In this document: one piece after another, positions 24,802 to 34,103 of the stretch
Numbering within the stretch: position 1 is the stretch's first letter
Layout: every line of letters starts with the position of its first letter
Source of the DNA: CALAGJ01 sp964293305
GTDB lineage: Bacteria > Bacteroidota > Bacteroidia > Chitinophagales > Chitinophagaceae
Reading direction: 5' to 3'
Assembly: GCA_964293305.1 (NCBI GenBank)
Contig: CAXYYO010000015.1
Location: 5,657-69,656, forward strand
DNA length: 64,000 nt
Made by a program: the position numbers and the translations under genes
The notes under the pieces: generated by a model
The model's database searches: none
The model's input: only the letters and a program-made list of their open reading frames with translations
What the model was told of the DNA's origin: nothing

Positions 24802-25938
24802 CTACTCTTCGCCCAAAGATATTTTATCAATATTTGTATTAAAAATTGGATAAACTTTTGCCTCATCCTTTCCAATCTGATCATCAGAAACAATAAGCAA
24901 TGTGTTTTGATCTGGCACTAAGTAAATCAAAGCACCAATGCCACTAAAGTAAATTAAAAACTGAATAGCCAAAATAGCATGTATCTGAATGCCCTGCAAA
25001 ATAAAGCTCAAACTGGAAATAAATAAACTGCTGAGCAATAATGTAACAGTAACACCCGTATGAGAGAATCCTTTCATTTGTAAGAGATGGTGCAAATGGT
25101 TTCTATCAGGGGCAATAGGAGATTTTCCTTTTGCCACACGCACTATTATTACCCTAAGCACATCCATAAGTGGAATTAATAAAGCACCAAAAGCAAGTGC
25201 TGCTGGAGATGTTATTGGCAGCACTGTTCCATAAGCAGCTGTCTCAATAAATCTAATAGCAAGTATTGCATTTACTAACCCAATAAGTGTGCTCCCGGAA
25301 TCCCCCATAAAAATTCTTGCGGGTGGAAAATTATAAATTAAAAAAGCAAGTAAAGTTCCTGCCATTGTAAATCCTAAAACACCGTAAGCCGTTTGATTAT
25401 TAATAAGAAAAAATACGCCAAAAAGTACAGATGATAGTAATCCAAGTGAAGCGGCCAAACCATCTACTCCGTCTATTAAATTAAAAGCATTAATGAGTAA
25501 GATGATACTAAAAAAGGTAATCAGGTATCCAGTTGTTTCAGATATTTCATGAAAACCTAAAAAACCTTGAAGATTAGTAACTATTAAATGAGCCTTCACA
25601 GTAATAAGACCCGAAACCAGCAACTGTCCCAGTATTTTTTTCCAGGCTTTCAAAATAAAAATATCATCAATAACGCCTAAAATAAAAATAACAAAAAATG
25701 CAGCCAGATAATATTGAAACTGTGCGTTGATTGACATAAAATCAGACACCAACAAAAGACTGATAACCAATCCGGAAAAGATTGCTATGCCCCCAAGTGA
25801 TGATATGGGATAAGTATGGGTTTTACGCTCATCAGGCATATCAAAAATCTTATTGACTTGAGCAATACGTATAATAAATGGCAACAAAAAGAATGTAATC
25901 AAATAGGCTATTAGTATCCCAGTTGCGGCTTGTATCAT
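24802..25938 (-). CDS. WecA/TagO-like undecaprenyl-phosphate sugar-phosphate transferase
   Basis: Inner-membrane enzyme of the MraY/WecA family that starts a cell-envelope glycan by moving a sugar-1-phosphate from a UDP-sugar to undecaprenyl phosphate. The 378-residue product has about eleven helices and the family motifs: DMPDERKTHTYPISSLGG (substrate), ILGVIDD, NAFNLIDGVDGLA (Mg), RIFMGDSGS, and DRNHLHHLL. The His-rich last motif places it with WecA/TagO (GlcNAc-1-P) rather than MraY. It extends about 25 residues beyond the last helix as a soluble tail. The acceptor pathway (O-antigen or other) cannot be told from this window. Confidence 0.9.
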   Translation of the reverse strand: MIQAATGILIAYLITFFLLPFIIRIAQVNKIFDMPDERKTHTYPISSLGGIAIFSGLVISLLLVSDFMSINAQFQYYLAAFFVIFILGVIDDIFILKAWKKILGQLLVSGLITVKAHLIVTNLQGFLGFHEISETTGYLITFFSIILLINAFNLIDGVDGLAASLGLLSSVLFGVFFLINNQTAYGVLGFTMAGTLLAFLIYNFPPARIFMGDSGSTLIGLVNAILAIRFIETAAYGTVLPITSPAALAFGALLIPLMDVLRVIIVRVAKGKSPIAPDRNHLHHLLQMKGFSHTGVTVTLLLSSLFISSLSFILQGIQIHAILAIQFLIYFSGIGALIYLVPDQNTLLIVSDDQIGKDEAKVYPIFNTNIDKISLGEE

Positions 25939-26061
25939 TCAAATATTTTTTCTTGTTTTACGTGCAGAGCGGATAAAGATAGGATTTGACTAAAATGAAA
26001 GGAAAAGTTTAGCATCATTTTTTTTAATTGAAATATCATGACCTTCAGAAACAGATTCACT

Positions 26062-27000
26062 TTAATACTTATCTGCCAATAAAGCTAATAAGACTATAGC
26101 CAAATATATATAGCTCCCAAACATCACTCTCCGGGCAGCTTTCACTTCCATACTTGTATATAATCTTACACATTGTGATACCATAGCTAGGTTACATGCT
26201 AAAACGATATATAAACTTACTATGCCTGAAATATCAAAAAGATAGGGTAAAAGCCCTACCGGAATCAATAAAACGGAATACATAATAGCTTGCAATGCAG
26301 TAGATTTTGTAGGACCATCCTTTGAAGGAAGTAGTTTAAATCCTGCTCTTGTATAATCACCATGTGCCACCCAGGCTATTGCCCAAAAATGTGGAAACTG
26401 CCATAAAAATTGCAAACCAAACAATGCCCAGCCTGCGGCATTGTGAAATGATTTTCCAGCTACATTTATTTCGGCAAATGGGTTAATAATGTTGGTTGCA
26501 GCTACCCATCCAATAAGACAAGGCAAGGCTCCAGGAAATGCCCCCACCAATACAGATATAGCACTTACTTTCTTTAAGGGTGTATAGATATAGGCATATA
26601 AAAAAAGACTGAATGCAGATAGTAGGGCAGCATTAAGATTAAAATGGATATACATGATAGCCACACCTGAAACACCGGCCACAAATGCAAATGTGGTAGC
26701 CTCTTTTACACTCATTCTGCCTGCAGCCACTGGCCTATTTGCAGTTCTCTTCATAAGAGCATCAGTATCTCTTTCTACGGCCTGATTGATTGCATTTGCA
26801 CTACCAGTTACCAAGAGACCAGCACAAAAGAGTATAATGATATCTGTCCAATTAGAAGCTATGATATTTGGAGCAAGTAGATAGCATATAACACAACTGA
26901 AAACAACTGTAAAGCTTAAGGTAAATTTTGTAAGCTGCACATAGTCTTTGATACGTGCTATAAAGGCGGATGAAGTATTATTTGATTTGTTGATATCCAT
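26062..27000 (-). CDS. ctaB: protoheme IX farnesyltransferase (heme O synthase)
   Basis: Membrane prenyltransferase that adds a farnesyl group to heme B, giving heme O, the precursor of heme A for the cytochrome oxidase encoded upstream. About 312 residues, seven to nine helices. The allylic diphosphate-binding motif is NAINQAVERDTDALMKRTANRP; the second region has LFLYAYIYTPLKK and WQFPHFWAIAWVAHGDYTRAG. It starts at ATG 27000; the frame extends to TTG 27012. A strong terminator separates it from coxA, so it is a separate unit. Heme A synthase (ctaA) is not in the window. Confidence 0.94.
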   Translation of the reverse strand: MDINKSNNTSSAFIARIKDYVQLTKFTLSFTVVFSCVICYLLAPNIIASNWTDIIILFCAGLLVTGSANAINQAVERDTDALMKRTANRPVAAGRMSVKEATTFAFVAGVSGVAIMYIHFNLNAALLSAFSLFLYAYIYTPLKKVSAISVLVGAFPGALPCLIGWVAATNIINPFAEINVAGKSFHNAAGWALFGLQFLWQFPHFWAIAWVAHGDYTRAGFKLLPSKDGPTKSTALQAIMYSVLLIPVGLLPYLFDISGIVSLYIVLACNLAMVSQCVRLYTSMEVKAARRVMFGSYIYLAIVLLALLADKY

Positions 27001-27021
27001 TTCAGTTTGCAAAAATGTATG

Positions 27022-27053
27022 AAAAAAAATTGCCCCGAAAATTTCGGGGCAAT
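27022..27053 (-). terminator. intrinsic terminator of the act-cox operon
   Basis: Stem GCCCCGAAA / TTTCGGGGC (27032-27040 with 27042-27050), extended by AT pairs, then a run of eight T on the minus strand. It ends the long respiratory operon just after coxA and before ctaB. Confidence 0.92.
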
Positions 27054-27071
27054 AATATGTTAAAGAAAAGA

Positions 27072-28901
27072 TTAATGATTCACCGATTCGTCTTTGCCTA
27101 TTGGTGTGGTTTGCGGAATAAAATCCGTACCATCTTTACCATAATCATAAGCCCAACGGTACACTTCAGGTATTTCTCCAGGCCAGTTACCATGTATTGG
27201 CTCAATAGGAGTTGTCCACTCTAAGGTATTACTGCTCCAAGGGTTTTTAACTTTTAATTTTCTTCCTTTAAAAATGGAATAAAAGAAATTGAATAAAAAC
27301 AAAAACTGTGTTGCAAATACAATCATCGCCACTGTGCTTATAAAGCGATTGAGATCTGTGAATTGTTTAAAACTTTCCCAAACGCTGAAATCATAGTACC
27401 TACGAGGCATACCTGCAAGTCCTTGGTAGTGCATTGGCCAAAAAATAAGGTAAGCACCAATCATTGTAATCCAAAAATGCATATAACCCAGGGTATTATT
27501 TAAATATTTACCGTACATTTTTGGAAACCAATGGTAAATACCTGCAAACATTCCAAACATACTTGCCACACCCATTACGATATGAAAGTGTGCAATAACG
27601 AAATAAGTGTCATGCAAATGTATATCCAATGCAGAGTTTCCTAACCATATACCCGTTAACCCGCCTGAAATAAACAAACTTACAAAACCAATGGCAAACA
27701 GCATTGCTGGAGTGAAACGTATATTACCTCTCCACAAAGTAGTAAGCCAGTTGAATACTTTGATAGCAGAAGGCACTGCTATGAGTAGAGTCAGCAATAC
27801 AAATATGGAACCCAAAAATGGATTTAATCCAGTTACAAACATATGGTGTGCCCATACTAAAAAAGCAAGTATTGCAATAGCAAATAACGATGCAATCATT
27901 GCCATATATCCAAAAATTGGCTTTCTAGCGTTTGTTGACATAATTTCCGAAACCATCCCCATGGCGGGTAGCAGAATAATGTACACTTCTGGATGCCCTA
28001 AGAACCAAAACAAATGCTGGAATAAAATTGCACTACCGCCTTCATTTGGCAGAGCGGTGTTAGTAGATGCAAGGAAAATATCTGAAAGATAAAAACTTGT
28101 TCCAAAGTTTCTGTCGAAAATTAACAAGATGAATCCTGATAATAACACAGGGAATGAAAGTACACCCAAAACTGCTGTAAAGAAGAGTGCCCATATTGTT
28201 AAAGGAAGACGTGTCATACTCATTCCTTTAGTTCTCATGTTAAGAATAGTGGCTATATAGTTCAATCCGCCTAATAAAGAAGATATTACAAATATTGCCA
28301 TAGAAACAATCCATAAGTCCATACCTGTTTTAGAGCCTGGTGATGCATCACCTAAGGCACTTAATGGGGGATACGCAGTCCATCCACCACTAAATGGTCC
28401 TGTTTCAACAAAAATGGAAGACATCATGATAATACTGGCTAAAAAGAAAAACCAGTAGCTGAGCATATTCATAAATGGTGAAGCCATGTCACGTGCACCT
28501 ACCTGAAGTGGAATAAGTAGATTTGCAAAAGTACCACTCAGACCTGCGGTCAGCACAAAAAATACAAGTACTGTACCATGTGTGGTTACCAAAGCGTAAT
28601 ATGCTTCTGGTGTAATGTGACCACCTTTTCCCCACTTTCCTATGAGATCTTCCAACCATGGGAATGTAGAATCAGGGTATCCGAGTTGTAAACGAAACAA
28701 AACTGACATAAAGCCACCAGCCACAGCCCAAATCATCCCTGTTATCAGGAATTGCTTTGCTATCATTTTATGGTCCTGACTAAACACATATTTCGTAATA
28801 AAGCTCTCATGGTGATGATGATGCTCTGTATGTGAATCGTGATGAACTTCTACCGGTACATTTACGCCGATTTCAGTTTGCAAAATTGCTTCGTTACTCA
28901 T
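27072..28901 (-). CDS. coxA: cytochrome c oxidase subunit I
   Basis: Catalytic subunit of a heme-copper oxidase; it reduces oxygen to water and pumps protons. 609 residues with twelve or more helices. The active-site motifs are HLFWFLGHPEVYIILLPAMGMVSE (CuB His and the cross-linked Tyr), HHMFVTG (CuB His pair), and LHDTYFVIAHFHIVMG (heme a and a3 ligands). GHPEVY puts it in the A family. The N-terminus has a His-rich cytoplasmic stretch (EVHHDSHTEHHHHHES). Last gene of the act-cox operon, 52 bases after coxB. Confidence 0.97.
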   Translation of the reverse strand: MSNEAILQTEIGVNVPVEVHHDSHTEHHHHHESFITKYVFSQDHKMIAKQFLITGMIWAVAGGFMSVLFRLQLGYPDSTFPWLEDLIGKWGKGGHITPEAYYALVTTHGTVLVFFVLTAGLSGTFANLLIPLQVGARDMASPFMNMLSYWFFFLASIIMMSSIFVETGPFSGGWTAYPPLSALGDASPGSKTGMDLWIVSMAIFVISSLLGGLNYIATILNMRTKGMSMTRLPLTIWALFFTAVLGVLSFPVLLSGFILLIFDRNFGTSFYLSDIFLASTNTALPNEGGSAILFQHLFWFLGHPEVYIILLPAMGMVSEIMSTNARKPIFGYMAMIASLFAIAILAFLVWAHHMFVTGLNPFLGSIFVLLTLLIAVPSAIKVFNWLTTLWRGNIRFTPAMLFAIGFVSLFISGGLTGIWLGNSALDIHLHDTYFVIAHFHIVMGVASMFGMFAGIYHWFPKMYGKYLNNTLGYMHFWITMIGAYLIFWPMHYQGLAGMPRRYYDFSVWESFKQFTDLNRFISTVAMIVFATQFLFLFNFFYSIFKGRKLKVKNPWSSNTLEWTTPIEPIHGNWPGEIPEVYRWAYDYGKDGTDFIPQTTPIGKDESVNH

Positions 28902-28953
28902 ACTATTTTTATTAATTCATTTTTTTTAATAACAAAATACAAGCTCTTTAGTT

Positions 28954-30036
28954 TCAGAGTTTTGTGTTTTTTGTAGCAATAACTCCCAGCTTGGTAGTAC
29001 CAGTGGTATCTATAGTTGTGGCAGCAGCATTTGTTGATGGATCCTTATCTGGAAAAGCTACATAATAGTTAGGCTTTTGCTGAGCCAACCACAAATCAAA
29101 TTCAGCTTGAGTCACCACTTTTATTACGCCCTTCATACTGTAGTGTCCATTGCCACACATCTGGTCGCAACTTATTTCATACTCGAAATTTGGGTTTTCA
29201 GTAATCTCCTTCATTTCGGTTGTAGTATATTTTGGGGTAAACCACATGGTAGTAGGAGTGCCGGGTACTGCATCCATTTTCAAACGAAAATGACTCAATC
29301 CAACATCGTGTATTACATCTCTTGCACCTATAATTAACTGTAATGGTTTATCTTTTACAGCATACATAGTTTGTGTAGCAACTATATCATCGTAGTTTTT
29401 ACTATCATCCCATAACTGCCCAAGTGAATTACTATTTTCGTCATCAATATTTTTGTAATATTTCTTACCAAAAATTTTATCCTTTCCAGGATAACGAAAT
29501 ATCCAGTTAAATTGCTTACCAATTATTTCTACCTGCATCGCTTCCTTTGGCGCTTCACTTGTAAAGGTTAACCAGTTTCTTAAACCGATAACAACAAGTA
29601 CGGTGAGTACAATTGCAGGTACAACAGTCCATATTAATTCAAGCTTATTACTATGAGCAAAATAATACACCTTTCGTTTATCACTTTCTTGATATTTATA
29701 AGCAAACCAAAACAATAATATCTGTGTAGCCACAAATACAGAACCAGTTACAGCTATTGTAATCCAGAGCATGGAATCCACTTTTTCACCATGATTACTA
29801 GCAGCTGGAAACGCAAGCAAAGTTTTGCCAAAATACAGCTCATTACAATAGTAGACACCTATCAGACCAGCAATGAGAAACCCAACCATAAAAAATCCAT
29901 TCACTTTATTATGCTCTTTTCTGGCTTTCTCTTCGCCCTTTATTACCTGCACATATTCACTGGCTTTAGCAATTTGAAAAATTACTACAAAAACCAGAAT
30001 AAAAACCGTAACCACAAGAATCATTGACGTTGTCAT
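28954..30036 (-). CDS. coxB: cytochrome c oxidase subunit II (CuA subunit)
   Basis: Receives electrons from cytochrome c (or ActE) at the binuclear CuA centre. 360 residues. An extra hydrophobic segment at the N-terminus (residues 3-22) comes before the two normal helices (about 47-66 and 90-115), and a third near 137-152. CuA ligands are seen in the cupredoxin domain: H243, C290, C294, H298 and M301 (SCDQMCGNGHYSMKG). There is no C-terminal cytochrome c fusion, unlike classic caa3 enzymes; the electron donor is thus likely ActE or the N-terminal heme of ActA. It is followed by coxA. Confidence 0.95.
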   Translation of the reverse strand: MTTSMILVVTVFILVFVVIFQIAKASEYVQVIKGEEKARKEHNKVNGFFMVGFLIAGLIGVYYCNELYFGKTLLAFPAASNHGEKVDSMLWITIAVTGSVFVATQILLFWFAYKYQESDKRKVYYFAHSNKLELIWTVVPAIVLTVLVVIGLRNWLTFTSEAPKEAMQVEIIGKQFNWIFRYPGKDKIFGKKYYKNIDDENSNSLGQLWDDSKNYDDIVATQTMYAVKDKPLQLIIGARDVIHDVGLSHFRLKMDAVPGTPTTMWFTPKYTTTEMKEITENPNFEYEISCDQMCGNGHYSMKGVIKVVTQAEFDLWLAQQKPNYYVAFPDKDPSTNAAATTIDTTGTTKLGVIATKNTKL

Positions 30037-30071
30037 AATCTATACAAAGTTTTCTGTTCGTTATAATATTT

Positions 30072-31307
30072 TTAAGTATGGTGTATTAAACTTTCTTTGA
30101 AGAAAGGATGATAACGTGGCACCAAAGGCTTCTTTGCAAGTGCTTTTGGGACAAAGAATAAAATCATACCTACGAAAAATGCGGCAATCCCAAAATCTAA
30201 CCAACTTAACGATACTTGGTCAGGTGATATACTGCCCATTACCATTTGAAAGAAATCTATCCAGTGTCCAAAGATGATAAGAACTGCCATAAATGTAACA
30301 AGTGTGTAATTTCTTTTTATAGCTCTCTTCATTAGAATCAACAAAGGACATAAAAAGTTGATAATAATGTTTAAAAAGAAGATGCCTTTGTAAGGGCCAT
30401 CTACCCTGTGCTTGAAGTAAACAGTTTCTTCACTTATGTTAGCATACCAAATCAACATATATTGGCTAAACCAGAGATAGGTCCAAAACACTGAAAATGC
30501 AAACATAAATTTTCCAACATCATGCAGATGCTCCTGAGTGGCATACTCCATGTATCCCTTATTTTTTAGGTAGATGAGCCAAAGTGCCACCAAACTCATA
30601 CCACTTACAAAGCTACTTGCAAATGTGTACCAACTATACATGGTGCTGTACCAATGTGCATCAATACTCATCATCCACAACCAAGGTACTGTACTACCAA
30701 CAGTAAGCCCAAACCATACCAGAAATGCCGCAGCAAATTTTGTATTTTTTACAAAATATTTATACCCTGATTCTGTGTTCATGGGGGCTTCATCAGCTTC
30801 GCTACTTATCTGGCGCATTTTCATACCGAGATAGCTCCAAAGTGCAATAGTAAGAGTGGTCCAAATCAAAAAGAATGTTGGATTTAAAAAGCCTTGTTTA
30901 CCTTTTAATATAGGATCCTTTTCAACAGCTTCCTTATCTATCCAATGATAAATATGATGATTATGATCTATAAAAACTATATAAATAAGAACGACAAAAG
31001 TAATACCGCCAAAAATGGGTACTAAGGTGGAAATAGCTTCGGGTACTCTTCTTATTGCTGTAGTCCAACCGCCCATAGCCATTGTAGTGGCACATATAAA
31101 AAACATACTGGCATTGGTAATCAATAGCCAAAAAATACTATTATACATTAAAGTGCCCCAGAACACTGCTTTCTCATGTTCATCACTGCTGAATCCTTTT
31201 GTTACTAAACCCACTACCAGTGCAATTGCACCTCCTATGAGCAAACCCATAGACCACTTTTTTAGTGAGGCTGGTACTTCAAATTGTTCTGTGAATGTAG
31301 ATGCCAT
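30072..31307 (-). CDS. actF: alternative complex III subunit ActF (membrane)
   Basis: Polytopic subunit of alternative complex III, related to ActC/NrfD but lacking a full quinol site. 411 residues and about ten helices; motifs WLLITNASMFFICATTMAMGGWTTAIRR and WFSQYMLIWYANISEETVYF are those of the Bacteroidota quinol:cytochrome c oxidoreductase family. It contributes to the membrane arm and possible proton path. Position between actE and coxB is standard in the ACIII-oxidase clusters of this phylum. Confidence 0.92.
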   Translation of the reverse strand: MASTFTEQFEVPASLKKWSMGLLIGGAIALVVGLVTKGFSSDEHEKAVFWGTLMYNSIFWLLITNASMFFICATTMAMGGWTTAIRRVPEAISTLVPIFGGITFVVLIYIVFIDHNHHIYHWIDKEAVEKDPILKGKQGFLNPTFFLIWTTLTIALWSYLGMKMRQISSEADEAPMNTESGYKYFVKNTKFAAAFLVWFGLTVGSTVPWLWMMSIDAHWYSTMYSWYTFASSFVSGMSLVALWLIYLKNKGYMEYATQEHLHDVGKFMFAFSVFWTYLWFSQYMLIWYANISEETVYFKHRVDGPYKGIFFLNIIINFLCPLLILMKRAIKRNYTLVTFMAVLIIFGHWIDFFQMVMGSISPDQVSLSWLDFGIAAFFVGMILFFVPKALAKKPLVPRYHPFFKESLIHHT

Positions 31308-31338
31308 TTTTATGTTTTTATCGCTGTTGATTCGAAAT

Positions 31339-31965
31339 TTATTTTGCTGCTACTGCTACAGTTGCCTCAGTTACAGGTTTGTTTTTATTTTGCTTAGATT
31401 TTATATAATGGATAACCTGCCACCGCTGTTCTCTTGTGAGTTGACTAGCATAGCTTCCCATTAAATTCTTTCCATAGGTTATGGAATAAAACATTTGACC
31501 TTCTGGCATGCTTTCATATTTTGCATCACCCACTAATGTGGCGGGCTTAGCTGCATAAGGACCATTTCCATCTTTATACAATGGGCCATTTCCATCTAAC
31601 TTGGTTCCATGACAAATGGCACAGTTAATCAGGTACAAACGCTCTGCTTCTACCATTCCTATAGAATCGGGCATTGATATTGGATTAGCTATTTGTCTTG
31701 AGGCATAATAACTAACAGTATCTCCGGCCATATCTTTTGATACATGAAATGCTACTGCTTCATCTTTTGCAATTGTGCCGGGTACAGGAAGTCCATTATA
31801 ATTTATTCCTGCATCTTTTAGAATTTCGGGGTCATTATAAGTTTCCACAGCACGGCTGTAAGCCATATCCGGCATGTAGATAGAACCCGTTTCGCGGCGC
31901 ACATCATTACATGCAATGGCAATTAATCCGCATGATAAAATAAAAATATATTTCGCTTTCTTCAT
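31339..31965 (-). CDS. actE: alternative complex III subunit ActE (monoheme cytochrome c lipoprotein)
   Basis: Lipid-anchored monoheme cytochrome c, 208 residues. Lipobox IAIAC (C19); heme site C115-A-I-C118-H119-G; axial methionine probably in the MEGQMFYSITYGKNLMGSYASQL block. The protein is the electron-exit subunit that passes electrons to the oxidase CuA. It follows actD after 11 bases. Confidence 0.93.
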   Translation of the reverse strand: MKKAKYIFILSCGLIAIACNDVRRETGSIYMPDMAYSRAVETYNDPEILKDAGINYNGLPVPGTIAKDEAVAFHVSKDMAGDTVSYYASRQIANPISMPDSIGMVEAERLYLINCAICHGTKLDGNGPLYKDGNGPYAAKPATLVGDAKYESMPEGQMFYSITYGKNLMGSYASQLTREQRWQVIHYIKSKQNKNKPVTEATVAVAAK

Positions 31966-31976
31966 TTCTGAATCTT

Positions 31977-32567
31977 TTAAGCCGTTACAGGTTGTGATGA
32001 TTTAATTAATTCCTGCTCTTTATCGTAAGTGCCAATCCACCAACCTTCTTCAGCAGTTTGTTCTTCTACCTGGGTAGCACCAGTGCTTTCTAAAAATGCT
32101 TTCATTTTTTCTACATCAGTTTTTGCTGTACATTCAAGTACCATTACAAATGTATCGTCAGTAGCACGACTATGGAATATATGTTTTTTAACGAAAGGAG
32201 CTAATTGACATAGATAACAAAATGATAGCACCATACCTATAGCAGCAAACAACACTGTTAACTCGAAAGTAACCGGAATCCATGCTGGTAATGAAAAGTG
32301 TGGCTTTCCACCAAAATTCAATGGCCAATCTTTTACCAAAATCCAACTAATACCACTTAAAGCAGTTGTTGTTCCTGTAATACCGTAAATAAAACCGGCA
32401 GTGTGTAAACTAGTTTCTCTTAATCCCATGGCATAATCTAAACCATGCACCGGAAAAGGTGTATAAACATCATGAATTTTATATCCTCCTACCCTTACTT
32501 TTTTTACTGCAGGAAAGAGTACTTCTTCGTCTGTAAAACATCCCACTACAAATTTCTTTTTTGCCAT
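31977..32567 (-). CDS. actD: alternative complex III subunit ActD (DUF3341)
   Basis: 196 residues with two membrane helices (about 71-91 and 108-130). It starts MAKKKFVVGCFTDEEVLFPAVKKVRVGGYKIHDVYTPFPVHGLDYAMGL, the DUF3341 signature. ActD holds the membrane arm of the complex together; no cofactor is bound. Standard order after actC. Confidence 0.93.
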   Translation of the reverse strand: MAKKKFVVGCFTDEEVLFPAVKKVRVGGYKIHDVYTPFPVHGLDYAMGLRETSLHTAGFIYGITGTTTALSGISWILVKDWPLNFGGKPHFSLPAWIPVTFELTVLFAAIGMVLSFCYLCQLAPFVKKHIFHSRATDDTFVMVLECTAKTDVEKMKAFLESTGATQVEEQTAEEGWWIGTYDKEQELIKSSQPVTA

Positions 32568-32611
32568 AGGGCTTTTTTTATCTTTTAGTACTTAATGTTT
32601 TTAAATGCCTT

Positions 32612-34063
32612 TTAATGATGAGCATATTTATGTGCAAAATCTTCCGGTGTTGAAGCATCTATTTCACTCATTTTCCCTTTATAACTTTCTCCAGTATTTT
32701 TCAGAACGTGCTTTATTTCAGCAATAGCAATGACCGGGAAATATTTGGAAAACAGGAAGAAACAAGTAAAGAACAATCCGAAAGTGCCTAAGTAAAATCC
32801 AATTTCATATTTTGTAGGACTATAGTACACGCTCCAGCTACTTGGCAGATAATCACGATATAGTGATGTAACAATGATTACAAAACGCTCAAACCACATC
32901 CCTACGTTTACTAACACACTCATGAAAAAGGTAACCGTAAGATTTCTTCTCATTTTTCTAAACCAGAATATTTGTGGACTTATCACATTACACGCCATCA
33001 TACCCCAATAACTCCATCCATAAGGACTGAATAAGTTTGCACGGCTATACCAGAAAGTATATCCCTCATATTTATTCTGGCTATACCAACCCATAAATAA
33101 TTCAGTTAAATATGCTATACCTACTATGGAGCCAGTAAGTACAATTACCTTGTTCATTTTTTCGATGTGACCAAGCGTAATATAATCCTGTAATCCATAT
33201 ACTTTTCTTAGAATAACCATCAGAGATTGCACCATGGCAAAACCTGAGAAGATGGCACCCGCCACAAAATAAGGCGGGAAAATGGTTGTATGCCAACCGG
33301 GAATAACAGATGTGGCAAAGTCAAAAGATACAATGGTATGTACTGAAAGCACCAATGGGGCACTTAAGCCGGCCAACACTAAAGAAAGACTTTCATGACG
33401 CTGCCAATGTTTTGTGCTACCACTCCATCCAAAGGCTGCAATACCATATAATTTTTTACGAAGTTTTGTTTTTGCTCTATCCCTTACAGTAGCAAAATCC
33501 GGTAATAAACCAGAATACCAGAAAAGTAGTGATACAGTAAAATAAGTAGATATTGCAAATACGTCCCAAAGTAGTGGAGAGTTAAAGTTTACCCATAGCG
33601 GACCTCTTGAGTTTGGATAAGGCATTACAAAAAATGCCATCCATACACGACCCATATGCCAGATAGGAAACTGACCGGCACACATTACCGCAAAGATAGT
33701 CATAGCTTCAGCAGCTCTGTTTACACCAGTTCTCCAACCTTGACGAAATAATAAAAGGATAGCGGAAATTAATGTACCGGCATGACCGATACCAACCCAC
33801 CATACAAAGTTGGTAATATCCCAACCCCAACCAACAGTCTTATTAAGATTCCATTGACCCACACCGTAGGTAACTTCTTTGTATATACTGAAAATGCCAA
33901 ATAATAGTAGTGCAACCGAAATAAAGAAGCCAACATACCAGAGTTTGCTGGGTTTAGCTTCGATAGGACGGCAAATATCTTCAGTTACCTGGTGATAATC
34001 CTTATCACCATATACTAAAGGTTCCCTGATTTGTGATTCGTACTTTAAATGCATTTGGTCCAA
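32612..34063 (-). CDS. actC: alternative complex III subunit ActC (NrfD-like, quinol-oxidising)
   Basis: NrfD/PsrC-type membrane protein of 483 residues with about ten helices. It oxidises menaquinol and delivers electrons to the iron-sulfur clusters of ActB. Typical segments: WWVGIGHAGTLISAILLLFRQGWR, AAEAMTIFAVMCAGQFPIWHMGR, VGMWFERFVIIVTSL. The C-terminal tail is soluble and ends in AHKYAHH. Lies between actB and actD with short gaps (40 and 44 bases). Confidence 0.94.
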   Translation of the reverse strand: MDQMHLKYESQIREPLVYGDKDYHQVTEDICRPIEAKPSKLWYVGFFISVALLLFGIFSIYKEVTYGVGQWNLNKTVGWGWDITNFVWWVGIGHAGTLISAILLLFRQGWRTGVNRAAEAMTIFAVMCAGQFPIWHMGRVWMAFFVMPYPNSRGPLWVNFNSPLLWDVFAISTYFTVSLLFWYSGLLPDFATVRDRAKTKLRKKLYGIAAFGWSGSTKHWQRHESLSLVLAGLSAPLVLSVHTIVSFDFATSVIPGWHTTIFPPYFVAGAIFSGFAMVQSLMVILRKVYGLQDYITLGHIEKMNKVIVLTGSIVGIAYLTELFMGWYSQNKYEGYTFWYSRANLFSPYGWSYWGMMACNVISPQIFWFRKMRRNLTVTFFMSVLVNVGMWFERFVIIVTSLYRDYLPSSWSVYYSPTKYEIGFYLGTFGLFFTCFFLFSKYFPVIAIAEIKHVLKNTGESYKGKMSEIDASTPEDFAHKYAHH

Positions 34064-34103
34064 TTAATATTTCAACCTTTATTTTTAAGGCAATTAATAA
34101 TTA

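Noticed and set aside
27607..28092. 161-codon plus-strand frame inside coxA
   Set aside because: Antisense shadow of a conserved oxidase gene.
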